This document shows, piece after piece, positions 35,984 through 45,208 of a DNA stretch of 64,000 nt. Position numbers and translations under genes: made by a program. The notes below the pieces were generated by a model. It had not been told where the DNA came from. It did not search any database and saw only the letters and a program-made list of their open reading frames with translations. Each line of letters starts with the position of its first letter. Within the stretch, counting starts at the first letter, position 1. The stretch is from RGIG3009 sp964433065 (GTDB lineage Bacteria > Bacillota > Clostridia > Oscillospirales > Acutalibacteraceae). Where the stretch lies: positions 1 through 64,000 of the forward strand of contig CAYSPZ010000002.1 of NCBI GenBank assembly GCA_964433065.1, given 5' to 3'.

Positions 35984-38900
35984 GTGAAAACGACTTTTAA
36001 GAAAGTCGTTTCAGTGATCGCTTCCATTATCCTATTGGTCGGTTCGTTTGCCGGCACCCTTACGGTGTCGGCAACGACCGACGGGGATGCGATCCGAACG
36101 GCATTCGAGGAGTACGTGGCTTCCACCGTTTTTACTGACAGCGGATACAGTTCCACCTACTCCGACCAAAAACTTATCGAATATTTAGAAACACAAGGTT
36201 ACTTCGGTGTTTCTGTTGTAGAAGCGGGTTCCCTTTACGTTCAAAGCCGATTGGAACACTCGAAAGCCGGTTTCACTACCGGTGTAGAGGGTTACGAAAC
36301 CCTCTTTGAACCCGAAGACGGTTCCGTAACGGTCGTACTCGACTACAACGGTGAGCAAATCGGTTGTTCCGCTATTATTCCTGCGTATATCTACGAACAC
36401 GCGGAGGATATCACCACCGTCAGTACCGATGACGAATTCACCGTCGAAGGTGACGTCATCACCGCGTACAACGGTTCGGCGAACCTCCTCGTGATCAACA
36501 AACCCGTTTCCGCCACCATCGATTGGGGCGTGAATGCGGCAAATATCAAAGCCATCATCTACAACGGCGGTCAGAGTTTTAACGGCGAATTCCACACCAA
36601 CGCTACGTTCGGTTCTGCAAAACTGCCGAACCTGGCAGCGTTCCGTATGGAAAGCGGTGCTTTCCAGTTCACGGACATCAATATGTTCTCCGGGAACAAC
36701 ACGGCATTGACCCATGTGTCTTTGCCCGAAACCGGTGTGTATGCGATTCCGCATCACTTCTTGAACGGCAGAGCAGGTGTCGTCCGTCTGGACAACACCC
36801 AATATACCGAACGATTTGGTTGGTGCGCGCTCAACGGCACCAACCTGAATACCATTGAGTGTGGCATCAACCGCGGCGAATTGTTTACTGATTCATTCTG
36901 TTTCAGGACACAGGTCGGCGCGCAGGGTGTTACCCCCGTCTTCATTTTTCACAACGAGAATCCCAGCATTGCCGGTAACGGTCGCGGAGCTATTCGTTGG
37001 GACGCGGACTATCCGCCGATCATCTATGCGAACGAAGGTGTTTACGAGGCGGTTCAAGCGTCCGATGTGACGGGTATGCAAGAGCCCGCCGATTGGCGTT
37101 TGCTCAACTTGGAAATACACATAGATCACGTTTACGATGACGAAATTGACCCCGACTGTAACGAATGCGGCGAATGGCGCGAGGTTTACGAACCAGCGTG
37201 TCCGCACGAGTACGACACGGAGTGCGACCCCGACTGTAACCTCTGCGGCGAATGGCGCGAAGTCTGGGAGCACGAATACGACGACGAATACGATCCCGAC
37301 TGTAACTTCTGCGGTATATCGCGTGACGACTGGTGTTCGCACTCCTACGATCACGGTTGCGACACCGATTGCAATATGTGCGGTCTGTATCGCGAGTTTA
37401 TGGGTCACGTGTACGACGGCGATATGGATCCCGATTGTAACGAATGCGGTGAAATGCGTGACACAGATATGCCGGTTTGTCCGCATGATTACGACGACGA
37501 ATACGATGCCGATTGTAACTGGTGCGGTGAATGGCGCGAGGCCCCTGAGCCGATCGAGTGTCTGCACGAGTACGACAGCGAATGTGACCCCGAGTGTAAT
37601 CTTTGCGGCGAATGGCGCGAAGTTTCGGGTCACGAATACGACAATGCGTGTGACGCCGATTGTAACATCTGCGGCGACGTGCGCGAGGTTGGCGACCACG
37701 TATTCGACAACGAATGTGACACCGAGTGCAACGAGTGCGGCTTCCTTCGTGGCGCTATCGAACATGCGTATGATCATGCATGTGATATCGATTGCAACGA
37801 ATGCGGTGATATCCGCGAAACAGAGGGTCACAAATACGACCACGCATGCGACACCGATTGTAATGAATGCGGCGATATCCGCAAAATCGAGGGTCACAAA
37901 TATGACCACGCGTGTGATGCCGATTGCAATATTTGCGGTGCCCTTCGTGAGGTCGGCGACCACGTGTATGCGAATGATTGCGACGTGGATTGTAACGAAT
38001 GCGGCGATATCCGCGAAGTAGGCGATCACACCTACGATAACGATTGTGATGTTGATTGCAACAGTTGCGGCAAGAACCGCGAGGTCGGCGATCATCAATA
38101 CGATAATGCGTGTGATGCCGGTTGTAACGTCTGCGGCAAGACCCGCGAGGTGGGTGATCACGTGTACGATAGCGACACCGACACCGACTGTAACGAATGC
38201 GGTGCGACCCGCAAAGTGACCTGTACACATTATTACGACAACGCTTGTGATGCCAACTGTAATGGATGCGGTGAGACTCGCGAGGTCGGCAATCACGTAT
38301 ACGACAGTGAGACCGACACCGACTGTAACGAATGCGGCGCGACCCGCAACGAGACCTGTACGCATTATTACGATGCCGATTGCGATGAAGATTGCAATCT
38401 TTGCGGCGTAAAACGTGAAGTAAAACACACCTATAGCGGTGAACACGATACCAAGTGTGACAAGTGCGGCGCTGAGCGAGTGCTCGGTAACGTTACCGGA
38501 ACCATTGGTTCGTTGTCATACACCATTACTCCCGACGCGAACGGCGGTACGGTAACCATTACCGCTTGTGATCCGACGGCATCCGGTGACGTTAACATTC
38601 CGGGTACGATCAACGGTTGTCCCGTGACGGTCATCGCGTCGATGGCGTTCAAGAGTTGTAAAGATGTGACGAACATCCAGATTCCTGAGGGTGTGACCGT
38701 CATTCAGAAGCAAGCGTTCTCCGGTTGTATCAGTTTGACCGGCATCAGTGTGCCGGATACGGTATACATTATCGGCGACGCGGCATTTGAATATTGCAGC
38801 GGTCTGACAAGTATCGTGGTTCCCGAAGGTGTTACCGTTATCAACCCGAATATGTTCAGCGGTTGTACGAAACTGGAATTTGTCAGCATTCCTTCAACCG

Positions 38901-39970
38901 TAAACTCCATCGGTGCCAACGCTTTCTCCGATTGTCCGTCGCTCAACAACGTGAACTACGCGGGCGGCGATCAAAGCAACATCACAATTGATGAAAGCAA
39001 TAAAGATTTAATAGATGCCAATTGGAGTGACAATATCTGCTCGGGCGAACATACGTATTCCGCTGGTTGTGACGTTACCTGCAACCTTTGCAACTGGGTG
39101 CGTACGGCGACGATCACCCACACCTACGACAACGCGTGCGACAGCGCGTGTAACGTCTGTGGTACAGTCCGTGTGATCCCCCACGCGTACAGCAATGCGT
39201 GTGATAGTGACTGTAACCTGTGCGGCGCGATCCGTACGGTTGCCGGACACCAATACACCAACGCCTGCGACGCGAGTTGCAACACCTGCGGCGCGACCCG
39301 CACAGTGGAAGGTCATCGGTACGACAACGATACCGATCCCGACTGTAACGAATGCGGCGAGACCCGCCACGTCGGTGAGATGCCCACTTTTGTGGTGGAT
39401 GACGTTACCGTTCGAGTGGATAAAACCTTTACGGTCGCAGTTCGTGTGACCAACAACATAGGCATTATTTCAGCTAAACTTGCTATTTCATATGACGAAA
39501 GTAAGTTAGAACTTCTTTCGTATGAAGAACAGGATTTCACCGATCTGTCCTACGGACCGGAAGAAAACAATCCCTTCATTGTCAACTGGTGCGACAGCCT
39601 CAACGACAACACGACCGACGACGGGGTGTTCGTTTTGTTGACCTTCCGCGCCAAAGCAGATGCTGAGGTAGGGGAGACCGCCGTTTCGGTGAGTTACGAC
39701 CCCGAAGACGTATACAATTACGATTTTGAAAACGTTACGTTTGATACCGTCAACGGTACGGTGAATATCATCGATTATATCCCCGGTGATCTCAACGACG
39801 ATGACGTCATCAACAATAAAGACCTTGGCTTGTTACTACGTTACGTCAACGGTTGGGCAGTCGATATCAATGAATTCGCTGCTGATGTAACCGGTGACGG
39901 AATCATTAACAACAAAGACCTTGGCATTCTGCAACGGTATGTCAACGGCTGGAATGTTGAATTACAATAA
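35984..39970 (+). CDS. Secreted protein: one N-terminal repeat, 25 Cys-repeats, leucine-rich section, cohesin, dockerin
   Basis: 1,328 residues, GTG at 35984 behind GAGGGGGA, 15 bases after the giant gene. Signal peptide about 1-25. Residues about 28-370 match the repeat of the giant protein (EYVASTVFTDSGYSSTYS occurs in both). Twenty Cys/His repeats follow (about 378-830), then a BspA-like leucine-rich section (about 836-1005), five more Cys/His repeats (about 1020-1130), a cohesin (about 1132-1264) and a dockerin (about 1266-1328). The first Cys array is the longest uninterrupted one in the window and shows compensating Cys losses and gains. No enzyme domain is seen; an adhesive or structural role is likely. 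Confidence 0.88.
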   Translation: MKTTFKKVVSVIASIILLVGSFAGTLTVSATTDGDAIRTAFEEYVASTVFTDSGYSSTYSDQKLIEYLETQGYFGVSVVEAGSLYVQSRLEHSKAGFTTGVEGYETLFEPEDGSVTVVLDYNGEQIGCSAIIPAYIYEHAEDITTVSTDDEFTVEGDVITAYNGSANLLVINKPVSATIDWGVNAANIKAIIYNGGQSFNGEFHTNATFGSAKLPNLAAFRMESGAFQFTDINMFSGNNTALTHVSLPETGVYAIPHHFLNGRAGVVRLDNTQYTERFGWCALNGTNLNTIECGINRGELFTDSFCFRTQVGAQGVTPVFIFHNENPSIAGNGRGAIRWDADYPPIIYANEGVYEAVQASDVTGMQEPADWRLLNLEIHIDHVYDDEIDPDCNECGEWREVYEPACPHEYDTECDPDCNLCGEWREVWEHEYDDEYDPDCNFCGISRDDWCSHSYDHGCDTDCNMCGLYREFMGHVYDGDMDPDCNECGEMRDTDMPVCPHDYDDEYDADCNWCGEWREAPEPIECLHEYDSECDPECNLCGEWREVSGHEYDNACDADCNICGDVREVGDHVFDNECDTECNECGFLRGAIEHAYDHACDIDCNECGDIRETEGHKYDHACDTDCNECGDIRKIEGHKYDHACDADCNICGALREVGDHVYANDCDVDCNECGDIREVGDHTYDNDCDVDCNSCGKNREVGDHQYDNACDAGCNVCGKTREVGDHVYDSDTDTDCNECGATRKVTCTHYYDNACDANCNGCGETREVGNHVYDSETDTDCNECGATRNETCTHYYDADCDEDCNLCGVKREVKHTYSGEHDTKCDKCGAERVLGNVTGTIGSLSYTITPDANGGTVTITACDPTASGDVNIPGTINGCPVTVIASMAFKSCKDVTNIQIPEGVTVIQKQAFSGCISLTGISVPDTVYIIGDAAFEYCSGLTSIVVPEGVTVINPNMFSGCTKLEFVSIPSTVNSIGANAFSDCPSLNNVNYAGGDQSNITIDESNKDLIDANWSDNICSGEHTYSAGCDVTCNLCNWVRTATITHTYDNACDSACNVCGTVRVIPHAYSNACDSDCNLCGAIRTVAGHQYTNACDASCNTCGATRTVEGHRYDNDTDPDCNECGETRHVGEMPTFVVDDVTVRVDKTFTVAVRVTNNIGIISAKLAISYDESKLELLSYEEQDFTDLSYGPEENNPFIVNWCDSLNDNTTDDGVFVLLTFRAKADAEVGETAVSVSYDPEDVYNYDFENVTFDTVNGTVNIIDYIPGDLNDDDVINNKDLGLLLRYVNGWAVDINEFAADVTGDGIINNKDLGILQRYVNGWNVELQ
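37117..38480 (+). repeat. Twenty tandem Cys/His-rich 22-residue repeats
   Basis: Consensus H-x-Y-D-x3-C1-D-x-D-C2-N-x-C3-G-x2-R-E. Repeats 1, 3, 5, 6, 16, 18 and 20 lack C1. In each of the first six cases the next repeat gains a Cys two residues before its His (C-x-H), and no other repeat in the array has one. The repeat is diverged at DNA level, so it is protein-selected. Confidence 0.9.
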
Positions 39971-39987
39971 TCGGGAGGTTCGAAACA

Positions 39988-42900
39988 ATGAAAAAACGAC
40001 TTTTATCTCTGGCACTCGCACTTCTCCTGCTCATTTCTTCTATGCCTTATACTACGGTATTGGCAGCAGCGTGCGAACACACCTACACGGGTGCTTACGA
40101 CACCGCGTGTGATCTGTGCGGCGCAACGAGAACCGTCAGCGCCACTTCGGGAACAACGGGTGAGTTGTCCTACACCATCACGCCGAACGCAGACGGCGGT
40201 GCGGTAACCATCACTAAATGTGAGACCTCTGTCACCGGTGAGTTGGAGATCCCCGCTACCATCGACGGTGTTACGGTCACAACGATCGGGACTCTCGCGT
40301 TCAAAAGCTGTAAGAACCTGACGAGCGTTGTCCTTCCCGAAGGTTTGACCACGCTTGAACAATGGGCATTCTACTCCTGCACCGGTATGACCAAGATCAC
40401 GATTCCCCTGTCGTTGACCACCGTTGCCAATGCGGCATTCGATAACTGCCGTGCGTTGACTGAGGTATGGTACAACGGCGTGAGCAAGGAATATATCACG
40501 ATCGGTACCGGTAACAGCTATTTCGTTGATGCTGTTTGGTACGGCAACTATTTCTGTGATCACGAATTTGACGGCAAATACGATACCGCTTGCGAACATT
40601 GCGGTGCAACGAAAAAGATTGCAAAAGTATACGGTACGTCCGGCTCGTTCGACTATGTTATCACGCCGGATGAAAACGGCGGTTTTGTAACGATCGCTAA
40701 GTGCAACAATAAGATTGCCGGTATGGTAGAGATTCCTGCTACCATCGACGGCGCGGTTGTAAAAGTGATCGGTGAGACTGCGTTTAAGAGTTGTAAAGCG
40801 ATGACGAACGTAATCATTCCCGAAGGCGTGACTACGCTCGGACCTTGGGCGTTCTATTCCTGTACCGTTCTGACGGGTGTTACACTTCCCACGACCTTGA
40901 CCACCGTTACTGCCGGCGCGTTTGAAAACTGCCGTAAACTGGTGGACGTCTGGTATTATGGTGAAGACAAAGACAGCATCACCATCGGCACAGGCAACGA
41001 GAAATTGCTCAACGCAACCTGGTATAGCAATGACACTTGCGAGCACGAATATAGCGGTATATACGACTCTGTTTGTGACATTTGCGGTCAAAAGAGAAAC
41101 ATTGCTCCCGTAACCGGAACGTACGGTGTACTGTCTTATACCATTCAACCGGACGGTGAAGGCGGCGGAGTCGTGATCACCTTGTGTGACGCTGCAGCTA
41201 CCGGTACCGTAGAGATCCCCGCTACCATCGAAGGTATCACGGTGAAAAAGATCGGCGCAACGGCATTCAGCGGAAACAAAACCGTAACCAGCGTAATCAT
41301 TTCCGAAGGCGTGACGACGATCGATCAGTGGGCATTCTACTCCTGTACTGCTCTGAAAAACGTTACGCTTCCCGCGACCTTAGTCACCGTTATCGACGGT
41401 GCGTTTGACAACTGTCGTTCGCTCAGCGACGTATGGTATAACGGAAAGAGTATAAACGACCTCACCATCCGTCCCGATAATACCTATTTGTTGAATGCTA
41501 CCTGGGATGGCGATATCCTTTGTCTGCACGCCTATACCAACCAATACGACACGAATTGTGATCTCTGCGACGAATACAGAAAGATCACGGCGGTGACCGG
41601 CACGTACGGATTGCTTAAATATACCATTGTACCGGACGGCAACGGCGGTTCGATCACCATCACGGGATGTGACAGTTCTGCTACCGGCACGGTGGTAATT
41701 CCGAGCATGATCCAAGGCATTGCCGTGAAAACGATCGGCGAGACCGCGTTCAAGGGTTGTAAACAGATGACCGGTGTGGTCATTCCCGAGAATGTGACGA
41801 CGATCGTCCTGTGGGCATTCTACAACTGTAGCGGAATCACCAACGTTACGCTTCCCAACAGTTTAACCACCGTCGGTGACGCGGCATTTGTCGGTTGTAC
41901 CAAACTGGCGACCGTGTACTATAACGGTGAAAGCAAAGATAACATTACCATCGGCGCAACGGATAACAAGAAACTGTTGAACGCTACGTGGTATTATGGC
42001 GATGTTTGCGAAAGCGGACACACCTACGACGGCGGTTGCGATGCCGATTGTAACACCTGCGGTTTGGTACGCGAAGCGCCGCATGAGTATGCCGGCAAGT
42101 ATGATACCCTCTGCGGCGGTTGTGGCGAAGTAAGAGTGATCGAAGCGACCACCGGTACCTACGGACCGTTGACCTATTCCGTTACGCCGGACGAAAACGG
42201 CGGTACGGCGATCATTACCGCGTGTGATACGACCGTTACGGGTGAAGTTGTGATCCCGGGCACGATCGAGGGTGCTACCGTGACCACGATCCGTAACACT
42301 GCGTTTAAGGGCTGTAAACAGGTCACAAGTATTGTCATCGGCGAAGGTGTGACCACAATTGAACAATACGCATTCTACTATGTTTCGGCACTCACCACTG
42401 TTACTCTCCCTGCGAGTTTGACCACCGTTGAAGCGGAAGCCTTCATCGGTTGTAACAAACTGGCGAACGTGTACTATGCCGGTACAAGCAAAGACGACAT
42501 CAGCATCGGTACCGGCAACACCAAACTGGTGAACGCGACGTGGCACCTGAATGCCGGTGCCTGCGCTCACGAGTACGACAATGCGTGTGATGCGGATTGT
42601 AACCTCTGCGGTGAGACCCGCGTTCCTGCAGACCACGCGTACGACAATGCATGCGATACCGACTGTAACGAATGCGGTACCGTCCGTGAAGTGGGTGATC
42701 ACGTGTACGACAACGACCAAGATACCGATTGTAACGAATGCGGCGAGACCCGCATTGTGGCCCCCTCGTTCGTAGTCAGCACCGTCGAAGGCGGTCGCGG
42801 TGATACCGTGAAAGTGACGGTTTCCACCGTGAACAACCCCGGTATCGTATCCCTCTTAGTCAAGGTCGGCTATGATGCGAATGTTATGGAATTGCAATCC

Positions 42901-43158
42901 ATCGAGGGCGGTGCTTTCACCGGCGTTTCGTTCGGTCCCACCACCAACAACCCGATTGCGGTCAACTGGGTCGATGCAATCAACCCCAACAACACGACTG
43001 ACGGTGTGGTTGCAACGCTTACCTTTGTCATCAAAGACGATGCGGCTCTTGGCACTTCGGCGATCACTGTGACCCATACGGCAGCAGACGTATACGACTA
43101 CGAGTTTGTGGACGTAGAATTTGCTGACGTCAACGGTTCGGTGACGGTAGTCGAATAA
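39988..43158 (+). CDS. Secreted BspA-type leucine-rich protein with isolated Cys-repeats and a C-terminal cohesin, no dockerin
   Basis: 1,056 residues, ATG behind GGGAGGTT. Signal peptide about 1-27. Five leucine-rich (LRR_5/BspA) modules of about 135 residues each (VEIPATIDG, AFKSCK, VTLPTTLTTV, GAFENCRKL-type segments) alternate with single or paired Cys/His repeats. The single repeats have the form C-x-H-x9-C-x2-C. A run of three repeats precedes the final cohesin (about 925-1056, class B: FGPTTNNPIAVNWVDAINP). The protein stops right after the cohesin, so unlike its neighbours it can receive a dockerin but not dock itself. BspA repeats often mediate adhesion. Confidence 0.87.
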   Translation: MKKRLLSLALALLLLISSMPYTTVLAAACEHTYTGAYDTACDLCGATRTVSATSGTTGELSYTITPNADGGAVTITKCETSVTGELEIPATIDGVTVTTIGTLAFKSCKNLTSVVLPEGLTTLEQWAFYSCTGMTKITIPLSLTTVANAAFDNCRALTEVWYNGVSKEYITIGTGNSYFVDAVWYGNYFCDHEFDGKYDTACEHCGATKKIAKVYGTSGSFDYVITPDENGGFVTIAKCNNKIAGMVEIPATIDGAVVKVIGETAFKSCKAMTNVIIPEGVTTLGPWAFYSCTVLTGVTLPTTLTTVTAGAFENCRKLVDVWYYGEDKDSITIGTGNEKLLNATWYSNDTCEHEYSGIYDSVCDICGQKRNIAPVTGTYGVLSYTIQPDGEGGGVVITLCDAAATGTVEIPATIEGITVKKIGATAFSGNKTVTSVIISEGVTTIDQWAFYSCTALKNVTLPATLVTVIDGAFDNCRSLSDVWYNGKSINDLTIRPDNTYLLNATWDGDILCLHAYTNQYDTNCDLCDEYRKITAVTGTYGLLKYTIVPDGNGGSITITGCDSSATGTVVIPSMIQGIAVKTIGETAFKGCKQMTGVVIPENVTTIVLWAFYNCSGITNVTLPNSLTTVGDAAFVGCTKLATVYYNGESKDNITIGATDNKKLLNATWYYGDVCESGHTYDGGCDADCNTCGLVREAPHEYAGKYDTLCGGCGEVRVIEATTGTYGPLTYSVTPDENGGTAIITACDTTVTGEVVIPGTIEGATVTTIRNTAFKGCKQVTSIVIGEGVTTIEQYAFYYVSALTTVTLPASLTTVEAEAFIGCNKLANVYYAGTSKDDISIGTGNTKLVNATWHLNAGACAHEYDNACDADCNLCGETRVPADHAYDNACDTDCNECGTVREVGDHVYDNDQDTDCNECGETRIVAPSFVVSTVEGGRGDTVKVTVSTVNNPGIVSLLVKVGYDANVMELQSIEGGAFTGVSFGPTTNNPIAVNWVDAINPNNTTDGVVATLTFVIKDDAALGTSAITVTHTAADVYDYEFVDVEFADVNGSVTVVE

Positions 43159-43205
43159 GACACTTGCACGCACGACGCGCAAGTAGTAATATCGCATTAA
43201 GACAA

Positions 43206-43242
43206 TTGCGGAGACACGGTGACCATCACCGTGTCTCCGCAA
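43206..43242. terminator. Perfect hairpin between cohesin genes, without T run
   Basis: TTGCGGAGACACGGTGA (43206-43222) pairs perfectly with 43226-43242 around CCA. No T run follows on either strand, so it may be an RNA-processing or stability element rather than a true terminator. Confidence 0.5.
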
Positions 43243-43322
43243 ATCACTCTGGTATGGTTTTATTCAAAAACAAAACATTTTCACAAACGTAATATCCTTA
43301 CCCAATGACGAGGGAGAAAAGA

Positions 43323-44414
43323 ATGAAAAAAATACTTGCCATTGTACTGGTTATGTTGCTGAGCGTGACAAGTTTTTCGCCGATGACCGCATCGACAGCG
43401 AGCATACCGACTTTTGCGGTCAGTACGCATAACGGTTTGCGCGGTGACACCTTCACCGCATCCGTTTCCATAGAAAACAATCCCGGTATCGTATCGTTTA
43501 AGGTGGATATCGGTTATGATACAAACGTTTTAACATTAGTTTCTGTCACGGGCGGCGTATTTTCGCGCACTTCGTTTGGCCCCGTTACCAACAATCCGAT
43601 CGCAGTCAGTTGGGTGGATGCGCTTAACCCTAACAACTTCACCAACGGTGTGGTCGCAACACTTACCTTTAAGATCAAAGACGACGCACCGTTCGGCAAA
43701 TCGGCGATCACCGTTACCTACACGCCGGATGACGTGTATGACTTTGACTTTGAAAACGTAGCGTTTGCCACCATCAACGGTTCGGTAAACGTTACCTGCT
43801 TACACGAAAACACTACCGACGTTTCGGCAAAAGGGTCTACTTGCACTTCGCAAGGGAACGATGCCTATACCGTCTGTAACGATTGCGGTGCCGTGACCGT
43901 CGGTTCAAATATAAAATTACCTTTTTCTCCTCACACCTACGACGACAAATATGACACAGACTGTAATGTTTGCGGCACGATACGAGGTGCCGCTACTACG
44001 ACCGCAACCACAACCTCCACCAAAAAACCGATCGGTCAATCCACAACAGTGTCGTCCACGAAATCGACGACGAAAACGATCGGTCAATCTGTAGCGGTGT
44101 CAACTGCGAAACCGACTACCAAACCGATCGGTCAACCCACGACGGTGTCAACGGTGACCCCGTCGGCTGAACCGACGACCAAACCGATTGTGGCACCCAC
44201 CACCAAACCGGTGACGGCGGTGGTTAAGGGGGACGTGAACGAGGACGGCAAGGTGACCATCACCGATATGCTTGCGGTCAAGTCACATCTGTTAAAGAAA
44301 AGCACATTAAGCGGCAAAGCCGCCAAAGCGGCAGATACCAACGGTGACGGTAAGATCACCATTACCGACTTCCTTCAAGTGAAATCACAGTTGCTCGACA
44401 AGAGCAAACTATAA
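43323..44414 (+). CDS. Secreted cohesin-linker-dockerin protein (class B)
   Basis: 363 residues, ATG at 43323 behind GAGGGAGAAA. Signal peptide about 1-26. Cohesin about 27-158 (FGPVTNNPIAVSWVDALNP). Then a Cys segment with CNDCG and one Cys/His repeat (about 205-225), a Thr/Lys/Pro linker with near-repeats of TTKPIGQPTTVST type (about 228-297), and a dockerin (about 300-363) with DVNEDG and DTNGDG calcium loops followed by TITD and KSHLLKK. No catalytic domain, so it looks like an adaptor scaffoldin. The dockerin class differs from that of the large proteins. Confidence 0.88.
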   Translation: MKKILAIVLVMLLSVTSFSPMTASTASIPTFAVSTHNGLRGDTFTASVSIENNPGIVSFKVDIGYDTNVLTLVSVTGGVFSRTSFGPVTNNPIAVSWVDALNPNNFTNGVVATLTFKIKDDAPFGKSAITVTYTPDDVYDFDFENVAFATINGSVNVTCLHENTTDVSAKGSTCTSQGNDAYTVCNDCGAVTVGSNIKLPFSPHTYDDKYDTDCNVCGTIRGAATTTATTTSTKKPIGQSTTVSSTKSTTKTIGQSVAVSTAKPTTKPIGQPTTVSTVTPSAEPTTKPIVAPTTKPVTAVVKGDVNEDGKVTITDMLAVKSHLLKKSTLSGKAAKAADTNGDGKITITDFLQVKSQLLDKSKL

Positions 44415-44431
44415 CGGGGAGAGCTTTCTAT

Positions 44432-45184
44432 ATGAAAAAGATCATTTCCATCGTAACGGTACTTGTTTTATCCTTTGCGCTGTTGTTGCCCATCTCCGTG
44501 TCGGCGGCGGGTGCGAGCGCGACCTTGATCGGCCCCGCTGCGGTTCACGCGGGGGATACCATCACCCTTACGTTGAACTTAAACGGCAGTGGTCTGTTCG
44601 GTGCTTCCGGCACCTTGTCCTATGACGCGAGTCAGGTGACTCTGACCGACACGAAACAGACGATTGCGTCCCCGTGGATGGTAGAGTTTAACGGGAACAA
44701 TTTCGTGACGTACGATAACAACCTGAGCAACCCGATCAAAGGGAATGCCTCTTTGTTTACGTTGACCTTCAAGGTAAAAAACGTTGCAAAAGGTACCAAA
44801 ATCAAGATTTCGTGCACCGAATTGGTAGCGTCCGACGGTACGGCTGACGCGAACATCGGTACCGTAACGTACGAAAAAGTCGTTACTGCAACGGGATCTG
44901 CCGATGATACACCGCAAGAACCGTCAAATGACGCTTCAACCAAAGATACCACAACCGAGAGCGTGTTGACCGACAACACGACGACGGAGGACGTTTCGGT
45001 TGACAGCACCACGACGGAGGATACGCTGACCGACAACACGACAACAGAAGATGTTTCGACAGGCAACACCACGGTCGGTGCCCGGCCGAAAGGCGGTATC
45101 GCGTGGTGGTGGATACTCATTGCTGTCGTCGGATTAACGGTTGGTGTCGTCGGTTGTTGGTTTTTGGCTAAATCGAAACGATAA
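44432..45184 (+). CDS. Membrane-anchored cohesin-like protein (candidate anchoring scaffoldin)
   Basis: 250 residues, ATG behind GGGGAGAG. Signal peptide about 1-26, one diverged cohesin-like beta-sandwich (about 28-152; GDTITLTLNLNGSGLFGASG, LSYDASQVTL, LFTLTFKVKN), a Thr/Asp-rich spacer of TTTEDVS repeats (about 160-213), and a C-terminal membrane helix (about 220-243) with a KSKR stop-transfer tail. No LPXTG motif is seen, so anchoring is by the helix. This architecture matches an anchoring scaffoldin that holds dockerin-bearing proteins on the cell. It lies in the same gene run as the dockerin proteins. The cohesin is the most diverged in the window, so its specificity may differ. Confidence 0.82.
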   Translation: MKKIISIVTVLVLSFALLLPISVSAAGASATLIGPAAVHAGDTITLTLNLNGSGLFGASGTLSYDASQVTLTDTKQTIASPWMVEFNGNNFVTYDNNLSNPIKGNASLFTLTFKVKNVAKGTKIKISCTELVASDGTADANIGTVTYEKVVTATGSADDTPQEPSNDASTKDTTTESVLTDNTTTEDVSVDSTTTEDTLTDNTTTEDVSTGNTTVGARPKGGIAWWWILIAVVGLTVGVVGCWFLAKSKR

Positions 45185-45208
45185 CGATCAAAGGAAGGGG
45201 ACACGAGC

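Noticed and set aside
37117..38480. Regular DNA repeats that could suggest a CRISPR array
   Set aside because: The units are contiguous 66-base coding repeats with no spacers, varied at third codon positions and part of a signal-peptide protein.
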